NCBI GenBank assembly: GCA_961205875.1
Contig: OY540818.1
Location: forward strand, 14,668,761 to 14,732,760
Length of the DNA: 64,000 nucleotides
Origin: Sialis fuliginosa
Lineage: Eukaryota; Arthropoda; Insecta; Megaloptera; Sialidae
Direction: 5' to 3'
Below the pieces are notes generated by a model. It did no database searches. It was not told the DNA's origin and saw only the letters and a program-made list of their open reading frames with translations. Below, piece after piece: positions 49,454 to 61,310 of the stretch. The number at the start of each line of letters is the position of its first letter. The stretch's first letter is position 1. The position numbers and the translations under genes are program-made.

Positions 49454-50235
49454 TTATAGTATGAATATACAGATACTATAATTAAAGTATATATATACTT
49501 AATATATTTATAAACCGTACGTACCATAAGGTCATTTTTTGTATTAATCTGTATATTTTACCATCCGTAAATAGATATTCTATAAAAATAGATCGTTTAT
49601 TTTTATTGAGAGTTTTGTTTAATTTTATAAATATATAAATTGCCCACTAGAGAAGATGTTCCGTATGTTATTGTTTTTAAATCAGCCTAAGAACTTCGTT
49701 TATATTTTAATTATTATTCGGAGCGTGTTATTTTTAAATATCTTTGACGTAATAATAGAGTTATTTATATTATAAATTACTTTTTGAAGTTTTTTTTATA
49801 TACACATAAGCAATGTTAATTTTTAATATATCATAATAATTATTTTTATTTATATATAAAAATGATTTATATGAAATACCAAATAATTATAATTTAAATA
49901 CCTTTATTCTTTATCACAAAAATAATAATAACAAGTAAAAATAATAAAATTATTTAAATACCATAGCTATTAAATAATTAACCATGAAACAGAACAAATA
50001 AATTCACTCACTAATCACGCTTAAAAAGACCAACCATAACATCGTAAAGGTTATATGGGTTGTTTCTACAATAATAGAACAACCACATTGATCTAAAAAT
50101 AGACAAATGAATAGACCAGTGGTTTTTACACTAATTAAACTAGATATTCAAAACTATGTATAACTACTAACTCACAGTGGCATGTATCCCTGAAGAATGA
50201 TGTAAATCATGACTTATGGATCAAAAGATTCCATG
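49454..50235. other. AT-rich stretch, no gene seen
   Basis: Nothing recognisable. Confidence 0.5.
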
Positions 50236-50243
50236 GGTGCATG

Positions 50244-50521
50244 CAGGGCCGTAACTACCACCGGGGCAGCCTATAAATCGAGTTTTATGCAGCTCGATAT
50301 GAGAAATTAATGTTTGTTTTTTCAAAAAATTTATTTACTGGTGTAGTTTTTATTGTTTACAAAAAATATCAATAATTAAAATTTGATAGCATTCACATTT
50401 TTATTGAAAAACTTATTTTTTCGAAAATTCGAAAACTTCAAAATTGTTAAAAAAAATTTATAAGGAGGGGCCCTCGATCACCTGCTGCCTCGGGACCCCC
50501 GAGCCTCTAGTTACAGCCCTG
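50244..50521. mobile_element. 278-bp hAT-type MITE with perfect target duplication
   Basis: Ends CAGGGCCGTAACTA and TAGTTACAGCCCTG are inverted with one mismatch. The 8-bp GGTGCATG flanks both sides exactly (50236-50243, 50522-50529). An 8-bp duplication plus CAGGG ends defines the hAT superfamily. The subterminal DNA is GC-rich and the centre AT-rich, with no frame, so it is non-autonomous. The intact duplication suggests a comparatively recent insertion. Confidence 0.9.
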
Positions 50522-50529
50522 GGTGCATG

Positions 50530-51409
50530 GTCCGAAAATGGACAGGTTTTTAAGTAATTCAGGACCAAAGATTAGGAATTTAAATATACTTAGAGGTAAT
50601 GGGTTCAGCAAAGTTATACAATAAAACCGTATATTCCTTCCATTTTAATTTCTCTAACCTTTGGCACTGAATAACTTTTAAAAATCTGGCTTATGTTTAT
50701 GGGAAATTTTAATCAATAAGTCACGAGTTACATTATGTTTTAATTTCAGCTAATTTGACTGCACCCTCATTTTTAGATATTCGTTTTCTTAACCATTGAT
50801 CCTGATATTGCATCCATGGAAACTTTTAATCAGCATGTCACGAACTGCATCATATTTCAGTTTTAGCTAACTTGATACATTGATTTTATACGGTGTCTTT
50901 TCTCAACGTGATATTTTCAATGCAATTGACAATTGTGTTATGTTGTCTATAAATTTGAACAATTTATTTTCTACATAAAGCGAATCCATATATAGTTAAA
51001 CATCACACAATAAAATACTATGCAAAAAATGTTGCTTTTGTATGCTTTTGCTTATAAATATTTTTTTGTTCTATAATATTTATAAAAAGATGTCTACATT
51101 TTTTAAATTACAAAATTTCTTAAGATCAGAGAGTAACTTTATCTAACGAGGGAGGTAATGATAGCTTAGAGAGGTGTCATATTCGTCTGTCTTTACCTTT
51201 TATAGAGAACACAATTTATTACAAACAGAAAGTAATATTACATTTTTACAATTTAAATACTTTAAATTTTAAAATTTGAACATTCTATATTATATATGTC
51301 GTTTTCCATTACATATTTTTCGAAACCAATTTGTGTGGGTACAACAATATTATTTGAGTTGTTTTATCTTTATTTTATCACAATAATATTTTATTACATC
51401 AAAGATAAA
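50530..51409. other. AT-rich stretch, no gene seen
   Basis: TTAATCAGCATGTCACGAAC-type and TTAATCAATAAGTCACGAG-type phrases near 50710 and 50828 suggest a weak ~117-bp duplicated unit. Otherwise nothing. Confidence 0.4.
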
Positions 51410-51618
51410 TCGTTCGTTACATTAAAAAAATCGAGATGGCAGTGAATTTTGAAAGAATTTTTGCCATTCTTTCATATTGTAAAACCAGTTTTAAGCAACT
51501 CACTCAATCTTCTTTCGATTTAGCTAGTTTTGATCAAAATTGACATTAAAATATGAGAATACCAAAAATTCTTTCAAAATCCACTGCCATATTGATTTTT
51601 TTTAAATAGAACGAACGA
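51410..51618. mobile_element. Hairpin MITE with ~70-bp arms
   Basis: The left arm TCGTTCGTTACATTAAAAAA..GGCAGTGAATTTTGAAAG pairs with the right arm CTTTCAAAATCCACTGCC..ACGAACGA. Spacer about 70 bp. No target duplication resolved and no frame. Confidence 0.75.
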
Positions 51619-51891
51619 GTTTAGGAAAAAAAACACTGAGTTTAAAATAAAATACTGCTTACACTCAGAACTCTGGACATATTAATTTAATAATTCCTTG
51701 AGTTTATATCCACTGGAAATCACGACACTGTGAAACCGTAAAGGGTAAAGTTGATGATAAACCTTGATCCCTTTCATAATGTTGAAAATTCTACAGAGTA
51801 TTATAAAATATACCAAAGTTGAGTTATTCAAATTCTCTATACACATGCTTTTTAAACTATGTGTATTTGCTTGTAATTATTAAACAGTTTA

Positions 51892-51933
51892 ATGAAACTA
51901 TTCCTGTATATGCATATACAGGGATAGTTTCAT
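51892..51933. repeat. 42-bp palindrome
   Basis: Centred between 51912 and 51913 at TATGCATA. 20 of 21 base pairs match; the only mismatch is 51902/51923. Starts ATGAAACTATTCC and ends GGGATAGTTTCAT. No loop. Confidence 0.9.
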
Positions 51934-52332
51934 GAAATTCACATAACTTGTCTTTATTAAAAAATTGTTATATTTATTATTACATTACAAAAGAATGCAT
52001 AGGATCTATTATTATTAATGAACGACATTTTTATTAGTTTTTATTTATTTTTTTAGAGGGATTACTATAAAATGAATTCTTGCGCAAAATTAAGTAAATT
52101 TTATATTTTTTATAGTTTGCATATTTACCTACTCATTTTTTTTTTTAAATTTAATTTTACTTTTGTTGTTTTGTTATTGATTAATCTAGAAATAAAACTA
52201 CAATCAAACCTGAATTCATAAACAATATTTCCCAATTCAGTACCAAGTCTTCTTTATACAACTAAATACAGTTATTAGACAAATAACATATATTGTTCAA
52301 ACTTACAATCAGTGCCAGTTTATTTTAAATTT
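51934..52332. other. AT-rich stretch, no gene seen
   Basis: Nothing recognisable. Confidence 0.5.
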
Positions 52333-52392
52333 AGGAGAAAAATCGCCGTAACTTTTAAACGGGTGGTCAGATTTAATTTTTTTGTCGAATTG
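52333..52392 (+). repeat. Family P short diverged fragment
   Basis: GGAGAAAAATCGCCGTAAC, TTTTAAACGGGTGGTCAG and TTTTTTTGTCGAATT follow the left arm of the palindrome near 23470-23530. Confidence 0.55.
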
Positions 52393-53181
52393 TAAAAAAT
52401 ATTCGACTTTCGTGTTAAGTATGACTTTGTATTCCTTGCCAAAAATCATTTAAACATCTCTTTATCGTTAATTGACTAACAAATTCATAAAAGCCAATTA
52501 ACAAAAATGTGTATAAAATTAGCAATAAATATCTATTTGTGTATCACACACATTATAAGAGTGTATATCTGCAATCGTAATAACGACCGTTTCAATCTAA
52601 TTATAGTATAATTTGATTTGCATGGAAATAGAGCTCTGGAATATAACACACAGGATATAGACGAGATGCACTTCCGTTAAGCTATCTGATAAACTTCACA
52701 TGGCTTGCAATATGTAAGGTTAATGATTCGACAACCATAAAAGTTGTATCGCCTATGTGCCAATTGTATGGCTTTATATATGTATAACCTGATAATAATA
52801 TTGTATACGTATGAAATATCTGGTAATCGGAATGGTATTGACGCAAAATCAAACGATTATAAATGATTAGTCTGTTTCTGACATTTTATATATTCAATGT
52901 ACCTTTAAATTTAACTTACAATTATGTTTGTATATTGTTTATTCAAAAAATAAATTATCTTCAATAATACTTAACCTACAAATGTTTATAAATATTAATT
53001 TATTATACATCATTTTATGAGAAGTTTAACTACTACTAATCAAGTATTATATTAATTTGATAAATCAACAATTTTGACAACTAATTGAGAGCCCTACAAT
53101 TATAATATAAATTATTATTATTCTTTTCTCATATGAATCAAAAAATATTTCTACTATAGAATAGATTTTGATTTGACTTCT
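52393..53181. other. AT-rich stretch, no gene seen
   Basis: Nothing recognisable. Confidence 0.5.
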
Positions 53182-53300
53182 GTCCGGTATTATAAACGAG
53201 CTAGCAATATTTGCTAGCTAGCGAGCACTTTCAAATGAGGTTTCTAACCTATCTGACAGTTCTCCTTAAGTTTTATGAAGTATTTGACAAACTAACAACG
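53182..53300 (+). repeat. Dispersed family I, longer copy
   Basis: GTCCGGTATTATAAACGAGC, a small stem GCTAGCAA / TTGCTAGC (53201-53219), then GCACTTTCAAATG. Matches 30396-30434. Confidence 0.5.
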
Positions 53301-53312
53301 TTTACATTAGCT

Positions 53313-53565
53313 TAGTGCTTCCCAAAATGTGCACCACAGCGCACTGGGGAGCCGCGGAAAATTGTAAAAACATTCATAATATTTTGTTTCGTTTAAAATA
53401 AATAAATTTTTTCAAACGTGCAGTTGTTTGACTTGTTCATTAAATGTCCATTACATTTTTTTCTGGTTTTAAACGTATTTTATTTATTTGTACTCGTATA
53501 TATATGTTCATATGTATAACTTATGATTAGTCATACCGCGAGTCGAAAAAGTTTGAGAATCACTG
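53313..53565. mobile_element. hAT-type MITE, decayed
   Basis: Left end TAGTGCTTCCCAAAATGTG. Right end AAGTTTGAGAATCACTG, whose inverse CAGTGATTCTCAAACTT is the common hAT opening. Left subterminal CCGCGG and right CCGCGAG are GC-rich. No convincing target duplication. Confidence 0.55.
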
Positions 53566-55562
53566 CTAGGTGATATAACCATCCGCACTTCACATATGAA
53601 GAAGACCATAAGATGCCAGTCAAAACGTACATACATGAAGCATAATTATTCAAGTTAACATACACGAAAATTTTATATTAATTTTTTTACATTTACAATT
53701 AAACCACAGAATGAAATTTTCACTGTAATTAAAAATGCAGTTTTTTTCTAACAGAAACTCAATTCAATTTTAATTAAAAAACTCTCCATTTATACAGTAG
53801 CTTATTATGAGAATAAAACAATTGAGTTGTAAAACCCTTTTAAAAATGTTATTTAAAATAAAATTTAAAAAAATAACATTTGACTGAAGGTTTTTCGTAA
53901 AGTGAAACGATTTCAAGAAAACAATATTCCTAACAGATTCTTGATCTTCTTTTCTATAGAACATTTGTGTTTTTCTCCAAAGTCACTTAATTGTTACAAC
54001 GTGATGATAGTATCTACAAGTAATCTTTAAAATAATTCAATCGCAAGAACATTTGTTCTGACAAGTGTTTGAAATTTCGCAATTGTAGATATTCACTCTT
54101 GTTATTTTTGCAAATGTTATTTCATATTTCAAAGACACAATGTAATTTTATTTAGATTGATGTAAGTGCTTTTTAAGAAATGGTTTATTTATATTTTGTG
54201 ATTATTTATATGTCTATAATTGGCATTTTTTTAAAATCTTTATAAAAAAGTAGAACGAATCTTGTATATTTTATTTTGATTATTGATTTAAATATTAATA
54301 TTAAATAATTTTGTACCAATTAATATAAATATATTATGAAGTATCGGTCTTACCTTTTAAAAATTGTAGAACCCAATTTCATCTCCATATTTATACGATA
54401 TAAAAAAATGAATTTTGTGAAAATAATTTCATGAACAAAACAAAATTTCATTGTACCAGATGTAGGTACTCAAGAATAATAAAATTAAAATGATACGACG
54501 TATAATATAAAGATAATAGCTAACATAAACGGTTAAGATAATGGAACATAATATAAAACTATCGTATATTTAAAAATATGTATTCCAATTCAGCGCGCTC
54601 ACGACTGAAACAGCTTGCGTTAACGGCTACAGATATCAACCATCAAGACTGTAAATATGCTACGTTTATTATGTTAAAAGCTTTTTGAAATTCACGTGAC
54701 ATTTTTTACCTCAAACCTTCATATTGTTTTATATTAATGTTAATGTTTTATTTCAATCAATTTTCTATTGTTGAATGTGTGTTAGTGGGATAATTTGTAC
54801 ATTTTTAATACATATCTCAAATTATTGTTCACCCCTTAATAGTTCACGTAAATTTTTGGTGCTCAAATGATCAGAGGCAGAAAAATCGAAATTCTGACAA
54901 AAAATACCATAATTTTTTTTCACGAGTTTCATTAACTTCTTCTTAAAGATCTTCACACAAATTGTTTTATTTATATAAGGGGACCCTTCCGTGTAACGCA
55001 CCACTGATGCCAATACAAAATACAAATCGACTAATTAACTATCATAATATAAAAATGATAGAGACAATGCGAAATAATAAAACAAACATTTGATATTTTA
55101 TTAACTATGGTTATGTTCGACAGAATAATAACTTTGTTCATATCAGAACATGAACGTATAGAGACGTACAAATATAGAAATAAATTTCTCTCAGAGACAA
55201 TCTCCCACAGCTATGATTGTAGACGATAAAGGGGTGACAGTAACAATGCATACACTTTAATCTCTGCTCTCGACGTGACTACGATGCAACACGTCCTCGT
55301 GAAAAACTCTGTCTAGTCCAGGATTAGCTATATTAGTATAATATAAGTTCTTGTAGTAAATGCGAGCATATGCGGGTAAACTTTTGAGAAAATTCAGTAC
55401 TTTTGTCTGAATGTATCTATTTTAATTTATTTTTTAGAAAATTAATAATATGTGTGGAAACTATATTTTAGATCTTAATTTATGAGCAAAACTATTTCAT
55501 AATTATTTCGTATTTATTTGTAACAATTAGTTAGTACAATTAAAATCAGCTCTTATCTTGGA
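53566..55562. other. AT-rich stretch, no gene recognised
   Basis: A moderately GC-richer part at 55140-55330 and minus frames at 53770-53964 and 54822-55025 have no motif I recognise. Confidence 0.45.
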
Positions 55563-55621
55563 CACGATTTTTCAAAGGTATTACATTACTTCCATTTCTT
55601 TCAGAACAAGGAAGTAAAAAT
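55563..55621 (+). repeat. Family D terminal fragment
   Basis: GGTATTACATTACTTCC, ATTTCTTTCAGAACAAGG and AAGTAAAAATGG match 12726-12772. Only this end is present. Confidence 0.7.
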
Positions 55622-56106
55622 GGTGAAAAAGAAACTAATTTTATATAATATAATGCATGAAAAGATATTTTTTTATTTATAAATCACATCATTATCAAAA
55701 TGTCCTTGTGTCAAATATAAAATATTCCTTTTGCTATAAGTTATATAAAATGCTCAAAAAGGCATCGGGATAACACTTCTCTAACAAGTGTAAAAAGGGT
55801 GTTTTTGCTACAAAAGATTTAAAGCGTTGTTAAAGTTTTATTATCCGTTTCAAAATGAAATTTGATTAAATGTACTTTTGTTATGTTTAGTTTACGCATA
55901 TAAAATTTATTTATATGTTTTTGTGTTTGTTTTCATTATATATAATGTATTCAAATTTATGTGGAAGTATTTCGAAATATACATAATAATACAATCAAAT
56001 ATTAAATTAAGAATTTCGGTCTTTTACAATGAATTTAATTTATTATAATCTAAATTATCAATATATAAAATAAATATTTACTCATATTTCGCTGAATATA
56101 TTTTAA
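55622..56106. other. AT-rich stretch, no gene seen
   Basis: Nothing recognisable. Confidence 0.5.
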
Positions 56107-56180
56107 GGGAGCGTCCATCAATTACAAAATTATTTTCGAAATTTTAAACCCCCGCCCCACTCCACCCTTGTAGGCTGTTT
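56107..56180 (+). mobile_element. Fragment of GGGAGCGTCCAT-type repeat
   Basis: GGGAGCGTCCATCAATTAC followed by a CCCCCGCCCC tract resembles a repeat head common in insect genomes. Only one end seen. Confidence 0.45.
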
Positions 56181-56612
56181 TTCAATGAATGTATTTTAAA
56201 ATAATTAATTGTTATTTTCCCTAATTTAAAAACAAATGTAATATAAATGAAAAAATATATATACGTAACATTTTTTATTAATCAAGATTGAGACAGTATA
56301 TGTTATGTATAGTCAGATTCAATCTAAATTTCAATAAAGAGACACATTGTTCTCGTAAACAATAAACGTAAAACATATATCTACTTATTTACTCTGTCAA
56401 GCAATAAGGGCTCAAAGATCCTAGAGAAATGAAAACAACCTTCTAAATAACGGTGAAAGAGAATAATAAATACAGTGAAGGAGTCATTCACCTTCCTTTT
56501 TTCCATTTCAAAACCCCTATAGATTTGAATTCGCCTACTTCCTCTATCCCATCTCAACTTCACCCCTATCTCATCACTAGCACTCGTCATCGGTTTGTTC
56601 GATGTACAAGTT
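56181..56612. other. Flank of Harbinger element, no gene recognised
   Basis: GC rises after about 56400. Overlapping frames at 56381-56629 (minus) and 56453-56656 (plus) run into the element and carry no motif I know. Confidence 0.4.
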
Positions 56613-56922
56613 ATAAGCGGGCTTTCCACTGCAAAAGGGTAATGTGCGAGAAATAGTTGAGCTGAACGGGGTCTAACTAGTTAAAGTAGGTTTTGCCTTC
56701 CATTAACAAAAAGTTTTGATAATTTTTATTATTTCCCTTCCATTGCGAAAGAGAAATTAAAACGAGAAATGAACGGAGCGAGTTAAACGGAAAATGAGAA
56801 ATTGGTCAAATTCCATTGCGAGCGAGTCTAGTCGGACTTTGTATTTGGAAGGAAAAGCTCGTGAAGCCGATTCTGACTATATGCAAACAAAGAAATGTTT
56901 AATTTTATAAGTATACAAGAAA

Positions 56923-57096
56923 AAGCGCGCCAAACCAAGGTTTTGGTTAAGTAATCATATCAAAGAGAGACCGTTAAGAGGTGAATATAGATTGTTCTAT
57001 GATTTACATGATGAACAATTCAAGAATTACTTCAGAGTTAGCAGAGAACAATTTTAAGAACTTCTGTCATTTATAGAGGCCGATATTTTAAAATAA
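56923..57096 (+). pseudogene. PIF/Harbinger transposase (HARBI1-like nuclease) N-terminal remnant
   Basis: The frame reads FWLSNHIKERPLRGEYR then DLHDEQFKNYFRVS and, after a TAA at 57055-57057, ELLSFIEADI. This matches the N-terminal block of Harbinger nucleases: Trp, R..GE, L..D...F..YFR(M/V)S, F..LL..I. In the family the protein cuts and joins transposon DNA through a DDE nuclease further downstream. Nothing of the DDE core remains here. The in-frame stop falls directly after the REQF segment, a second stop ends the remnant, and no start codon of its own is evident. Flanking inverted ends confirm the context. Clearly inactive. Confidence 0.85.
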
Positions 57097-57136
57097 AATA
57101 TCAACTTTAGGGAAGCTATTTCACCTCGGGGGCACG

Positions 57137-57433
57137 CGGAGTCCGTTAGAAACTAGTCAGTGGCACTGTGACGCAGCGAACTCGTTTTTACCTATTTTTA
57201 TTCGTTTGATCCGTTCCGTTTACCCCTTTACCAGTGGAAGTGCTACTATGTAATTTTCGATTGCTAGTCGAACGGAGTCCGTACGGACACCGCTCCGTTT
57301 GTTTTAGCGGAACGAGCTCGTTCTTAACTATTTTTACTCGCTCAGTCCGTTCTACTTGACTCTTTGTTGGTGGAAGCATTACTATGCAAATTACATTTGC
57401 GAGTCAAACGTAGTCCGTAAGGACCCCGCTCCG
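57137..57433 (+). repeat. 136-bp subterminal tandem repeat in the Harbinger element
   Basis: CGGAGTCCGT at 57137 and 57273, and CGCTCCG at 57291 and 57427, are each exactly 136 bp apart. CTCGTT....CTATTTTTA..TCG blocks at 57181 and 57317 give the same offset. About 2.2 diverged units. Confidence 0.85.
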
Positions 57434-57539
57434 CTTGCAGTGGAAAGCGGGCTATACAGTGAGTCACAAAAGTATTATTTTAAGCTAGAACAGATTTATT
57501 TTATCTATATGTGAACATCGAAAATTGTGCATTTTTTTT

Positions 57540-57826
57540 TACTAATTATTATGAAAGGAGGTGAATGAAACTTACATCATTCAGTAAAGGTACTGTGCCA
57601 AAAAAATCATGTGTGTATGTTGCCGTTAAGACAGGTAAAATAAAGTTAACATACACACATAATTTCCCTTCTCGCTGTTTGTTTTTTTCCCCTCGCAGAT
57701 TTTGGTATATATTTTGTTACATTAGATAATAATAAATCATATAATAGTAGTAAATCAAGTCAAAAAAACGTTTAATACCATATATCTAACTTTTATACTG
57801 TTGCGAGCGAAGCCGCGGGCACAGCA
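57540..57826 (-). mobile_element. Dispersed repeat family J, copy 2, with SINE-type head
   Basis: The minus strand opens GCTGTGCCCGCGGCTTCGCT (57826 downward) and ends near GGAGGTGAATGAAACTT (57556). ATGTGTGTATGTTGCC and AACATACACACAT (57610-57660) form a small hairpin. The body matches 46140-46290 inverted; the head matches 42846 downward. Confidence 0.75.
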
Positions 57827-58687
57827 AAAAGTATAAAACACAATATTTTTTTGCTCCTCCCATGAGAATCCTTAAAATAGAATAAAATCCATATAATAGA
57901 AAGTACTCGTAATTTTAAAAAGTATAGGTTACAGGTGAAAATGTAAAGACATTTTTCACGATTTACCAGTTAAATCCTGGTTTTCCAATCCCTCAGTTAT
58001 AAATGAAAATAATATAATCGATGCGGTTCATTGGCGTTAAACTTTACAGAACGTCGTCAACATATACAGATTCCAGTAATGTTTCGAGGTTTAATTAAAG
58101 TGCACGAAAAAAAATCGATTACGACTGATCCAAAGCAAGTTTACTTGTATTTACAACAATGTGTTTCAGAATTGCTCGTATATTTTTTTGGCTCGCTATA
58201 TATTTTCATGAGATTGCAATAGCGTTGAAAATAGCAAATGCAAATTACGCTTCTCCGATTTCATTTTGAAACTGTATTCAACGGGTGTATTATTTATTAT
58301 TTCGCGAAAACGTTACGACTGAGATTAATAAGAAGATGATAAAATTGCTTTGCGGTTTGTAACAAAAACCGCGGTAAACTATTAATTAAATACTTCATAA
58401 CAATTAACTTGTATAATAATATATATAGCGCAACACATTTTATTAACTTTTAATTTATGATAACGAAGAGCTGTCGGAAGAAGAGAACAAGTTTTAGCCG
58501 ACATTTGTTTAGTAATAATAAAAATTTATGATTTTCACATTTTTCAAAACTAGTAAAATTAAAAGATCCTATGTAGTTTTTTATCTGATTTTAATTACAA
58601 GTATAAAGGTTCAAACAAAGTTTTCTTCGACACGGGAGTTAATATTTCACCCCTTATCACATATGGAGGGTTGTAATTGTTGTTTTA
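57827..58687. other. AT-rich stretch, no gene recognised
   Basis: A 63-codon + frame at 58031-58222 has lower AT bias (FTERRQHIQIPVMFRGLIKV) but no family that I recognise. Confidence 0.4.
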
Positions 58688-58911
58688 GCTGACCTGGCAA
58701 ACGTTGTTCTGCCCAAAAATAATTTGTTTGAAAATCAGACCATAAATACACATTTTCGTAAATATCTAGACTCCAACGCCATCTGCCGGATCCATTTTTT
58801 GTAAAAGTATTTCTTTCCACGTATCTAACATATATTCTGAATATGAACCAAATCAGATCATAAATAATAACACATTCTCGACCCCAGCTCCACTACTGGG
58901 TCCAAAAAATT
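58688..58911 (+). repeat. Dispersed repeat family H, copy 2
   Basis: GCTGACCTGGCAAACGTTG, CATAAATACACATTTTCG, GCCATCTGCCGGATCC and CTCGACCCCAG follow 26961-27180 in the same order. Confidence 0.7.
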
Positions 58912-59403
58912 ATAAACCTGACGGAGCACTAAACTAAATTATGGCTTCAGAACATATACATACATACGCACCAACATGGCGTTATACTTTGTTAATTTTA
59001 TTAATTATTAGAAGATATGTTATGATTTTACCAACATTAATGTTTGTTCGAAGATTTTTTTCTTTTACAAGTACTTACTTACAATAATTATAATGAAATA
59101 TAATACTTGAATTGTACCCACGTAAACTTATAAAGTTAGACGTATTCGGAAGCCAATATAATATCAAACTTTTAGTTTGATATAAAAAAAATGCTGCTTT
59201 TTTTATGCGAAAATTTGTATGATTTCTATACATGCATATATATTTGCAACATATTTAAAGTTTATAAGTAATAAAAAACCCTTACAATCAGTACCATAAA
59301 CCCATGAATTTAAATCGGTTACTTACATCAAAAACAACATAATAAACATTATTAAAATTATACAAAAATCAAAGAAAATTATATTAAATAGGGCTGCATT
59401 CAT
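58912..59403. other. AT-rich stretch, no gene seen
   Basis: Nothing recognisable. Confidence 0.5.
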
Positions 59404-59489
59404 TCCGAGACGAGATATTTCTCGGTCTCGAAACGAGATCGAGATCGAGACGAGAGTGCCTTAAATTCTGACGAGACGATACCGATACA
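59404..59489. repeat. GAGACGAGA-rich degenerate repeat with hairpin
   Basis: CGAGACGAGA / TCTCGGTCTCG form a stem at about 59406-59430. GAGATCGAGATCGAGACGAG follows at 59436-59455. Probably a transposon terminus of unknown type. Confidence 0.5.
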
Positions 59490-60867
59490 TAAAATATTGA
59501 CTATTTTAATCTCATGTACAACCATGTATTTTGCAGACTACCTTTATAGATACCAAATCTGATTACTCAATTTTCTGATAAATTATAATTAATTTTATTA
59601 TATCGTTTTATTTTGCTTTTTGTTTTTTTAATTGACTGATTCATTTATAATCAAATATTTATTATAGATTATATCTAACCTCTTTTGATCATTTCTTCAA
59701 AACAAAATTGTACGCGTATATTTGAATTGTATATATCTACCAAAGAAATTAATTATACATTAAAGTATGAACCAATACTTTTCATATTGCGTTGGTATAA
59801 GATTGGATTTTTATTGCTTTGATATGAAGATTGGTTCTTATTTTTACAAACGTCTTCTCAGATTAAAATAAAATTTAAATTAGTATGATTTATTTCGTTT
59901 CAAAGAAAAGCGATTATGAAAATTGCATATATAATAATATTTTGTAATATGAAAAGTAGAGTATGTTAAATATTATTCATACACGTTTTAAATAATTTTA
60001 TCGAGTTTTGTGTTTAAGAACAAACTTTAGTAAACTTGTTTAAAGAAAACTTCAAAGAGGGGTATATTCAAAACAAAAAATATTTTAGACAATACAGTTC
60101 TATGTGACTAGAATTTAATTAAAATATTTTATGTTCGTAAAACAGAGAACAAAAAAATATTTAAAATGCTTAGATATATATTTTTTAATAGATCTTTCAT
60201 TAAACGAGTATAAAATAAAACAATTGTATCATATGTACATTTAAAAAACATTTTCACGATCTTTAGAACTGGTATTACTTATTAAAGATGACAATTTATT
60301 TTTCCGAAAAGTGTTACTTTGACATTTTCTGAGATATCATTTAAATACGAAATTAACAACTTGAATTTCCAATTTTATTACTTTAATTTCAAAGTTTTAT
60401 AAAAGACATTTACATTAAACGTTAGAATCTTGCTTATCTGTTAACATCCACTGTCGTCGAATTTAAATTAACATAATGAAGACATTTGCAAGTAAAGGCT
60501 TCGGAGTTTTCGTGTTGAAATGCGTTCTTGTACATGTTAAATAATAAAGTAGCATTATATTTGAATAATTTCTACAAAGAAAATAAGCATTTCGTTTCGT
60601 CATTTAGGATTATTTTTTATCATGATAATTACGACTGATATATTTTTTAAAGCGACGATTAGATTGCCTTTTATTCGGATAATTTTGAAACGCGAGAGAG
60701 AGACAATAAAAACTATTTAATAGTCTCGTTTTGAGTCTCGGTTTTAATAGATTATCACTAATTAGTAAAAATTCGATCAAGACATACACGGGTGTATGCC
60801 ATAAGGGTTCCAAAGTACGTGGACTGTTTGAAGCCACTTATTTTATTTTATAATATAATATAAAAAT
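59490..60867. other. AT-rich stretch, no gene seen
   Basis: A 75-codon minus frame (60610-60837) has no motif. Confidence 0.5.
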
Positions 60868-61310
60868 AGGGTCATGTTCTACTAATTCAGATCTACATAT
60901 TGATACCCCGCTTGTCTAGAAATGAAAATAAAAATAAAAAATTATATGACACCTCTCCCTAATTCTCCAAAATTCGAAATGATATTGTTGACTTTAGTAT
61001 TTGTCGTTGGTAATCCCACTGAAGCCTTGTTACCAATTCTTTTTTTCAGATTTTTTGAGCCAGTAGTTACCGAGTCAGAGAGGGAGCAAACAAGCTTCGA
61101 GCCCCTTGCAGGCGCCATTTTTGAGTTAGAAAAAAATAATATTCGACTACATTTTGACACCTCACACGCCTTGGTATACAATTTTTTTGTTTTTTGGATT
61201 TGCCTTAAAACTCCTTGCAGGCGCCATTTTTGATTTTGAAAAAAATAAGAAAGAGGGTCAAATTCTACTGGTTTGGTTATACATTTTGACGTGCCACCTA
61301 GTATTTTCTT
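60868..61310. repeat. Internally duplicated repeat block
   Basis: CCTTGCAGGCGCCATTTTTG at 61104 recurs at 61213 (109 bp apart). AGGGTCA..TTCTACT at 60869 recurs at 61254. TACATTTTGAC-type phrases occur at 60895, 61147 and 61281. The 103-codon + frame (60922-61233) and 79-codon minus frame (60942-61181) span it and look repeat-derived. Confidence 0.65.

Larger units (their letters stand above)
56616..57453 (+). mobile_element. PIF/Harbinger element, decayed, 838 bp
   Basis: Ends AGCGGGCTTTCCACTGCAA and TTGCAGTGGAAAGCGGGCT are inverted with two mismatches. ATA flanks both sides (56613-56615, 57454-57456), matching the 3-bp target duplication of the superfamily. Inside are a transposase remnant (56923-57096) and a 136-bp tandem array near the right end. 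Full autonomous elements are several kb, so most of the transposase and the Myb-like gene have been deleted. Confidence 0.85.

Noticed and set aside
60922-61233. 103-codon + frame as a protein gene
   Set aside because: It spans a block with internal 109-bp duplication and has an equally long minus frame; looks repeat-derived.
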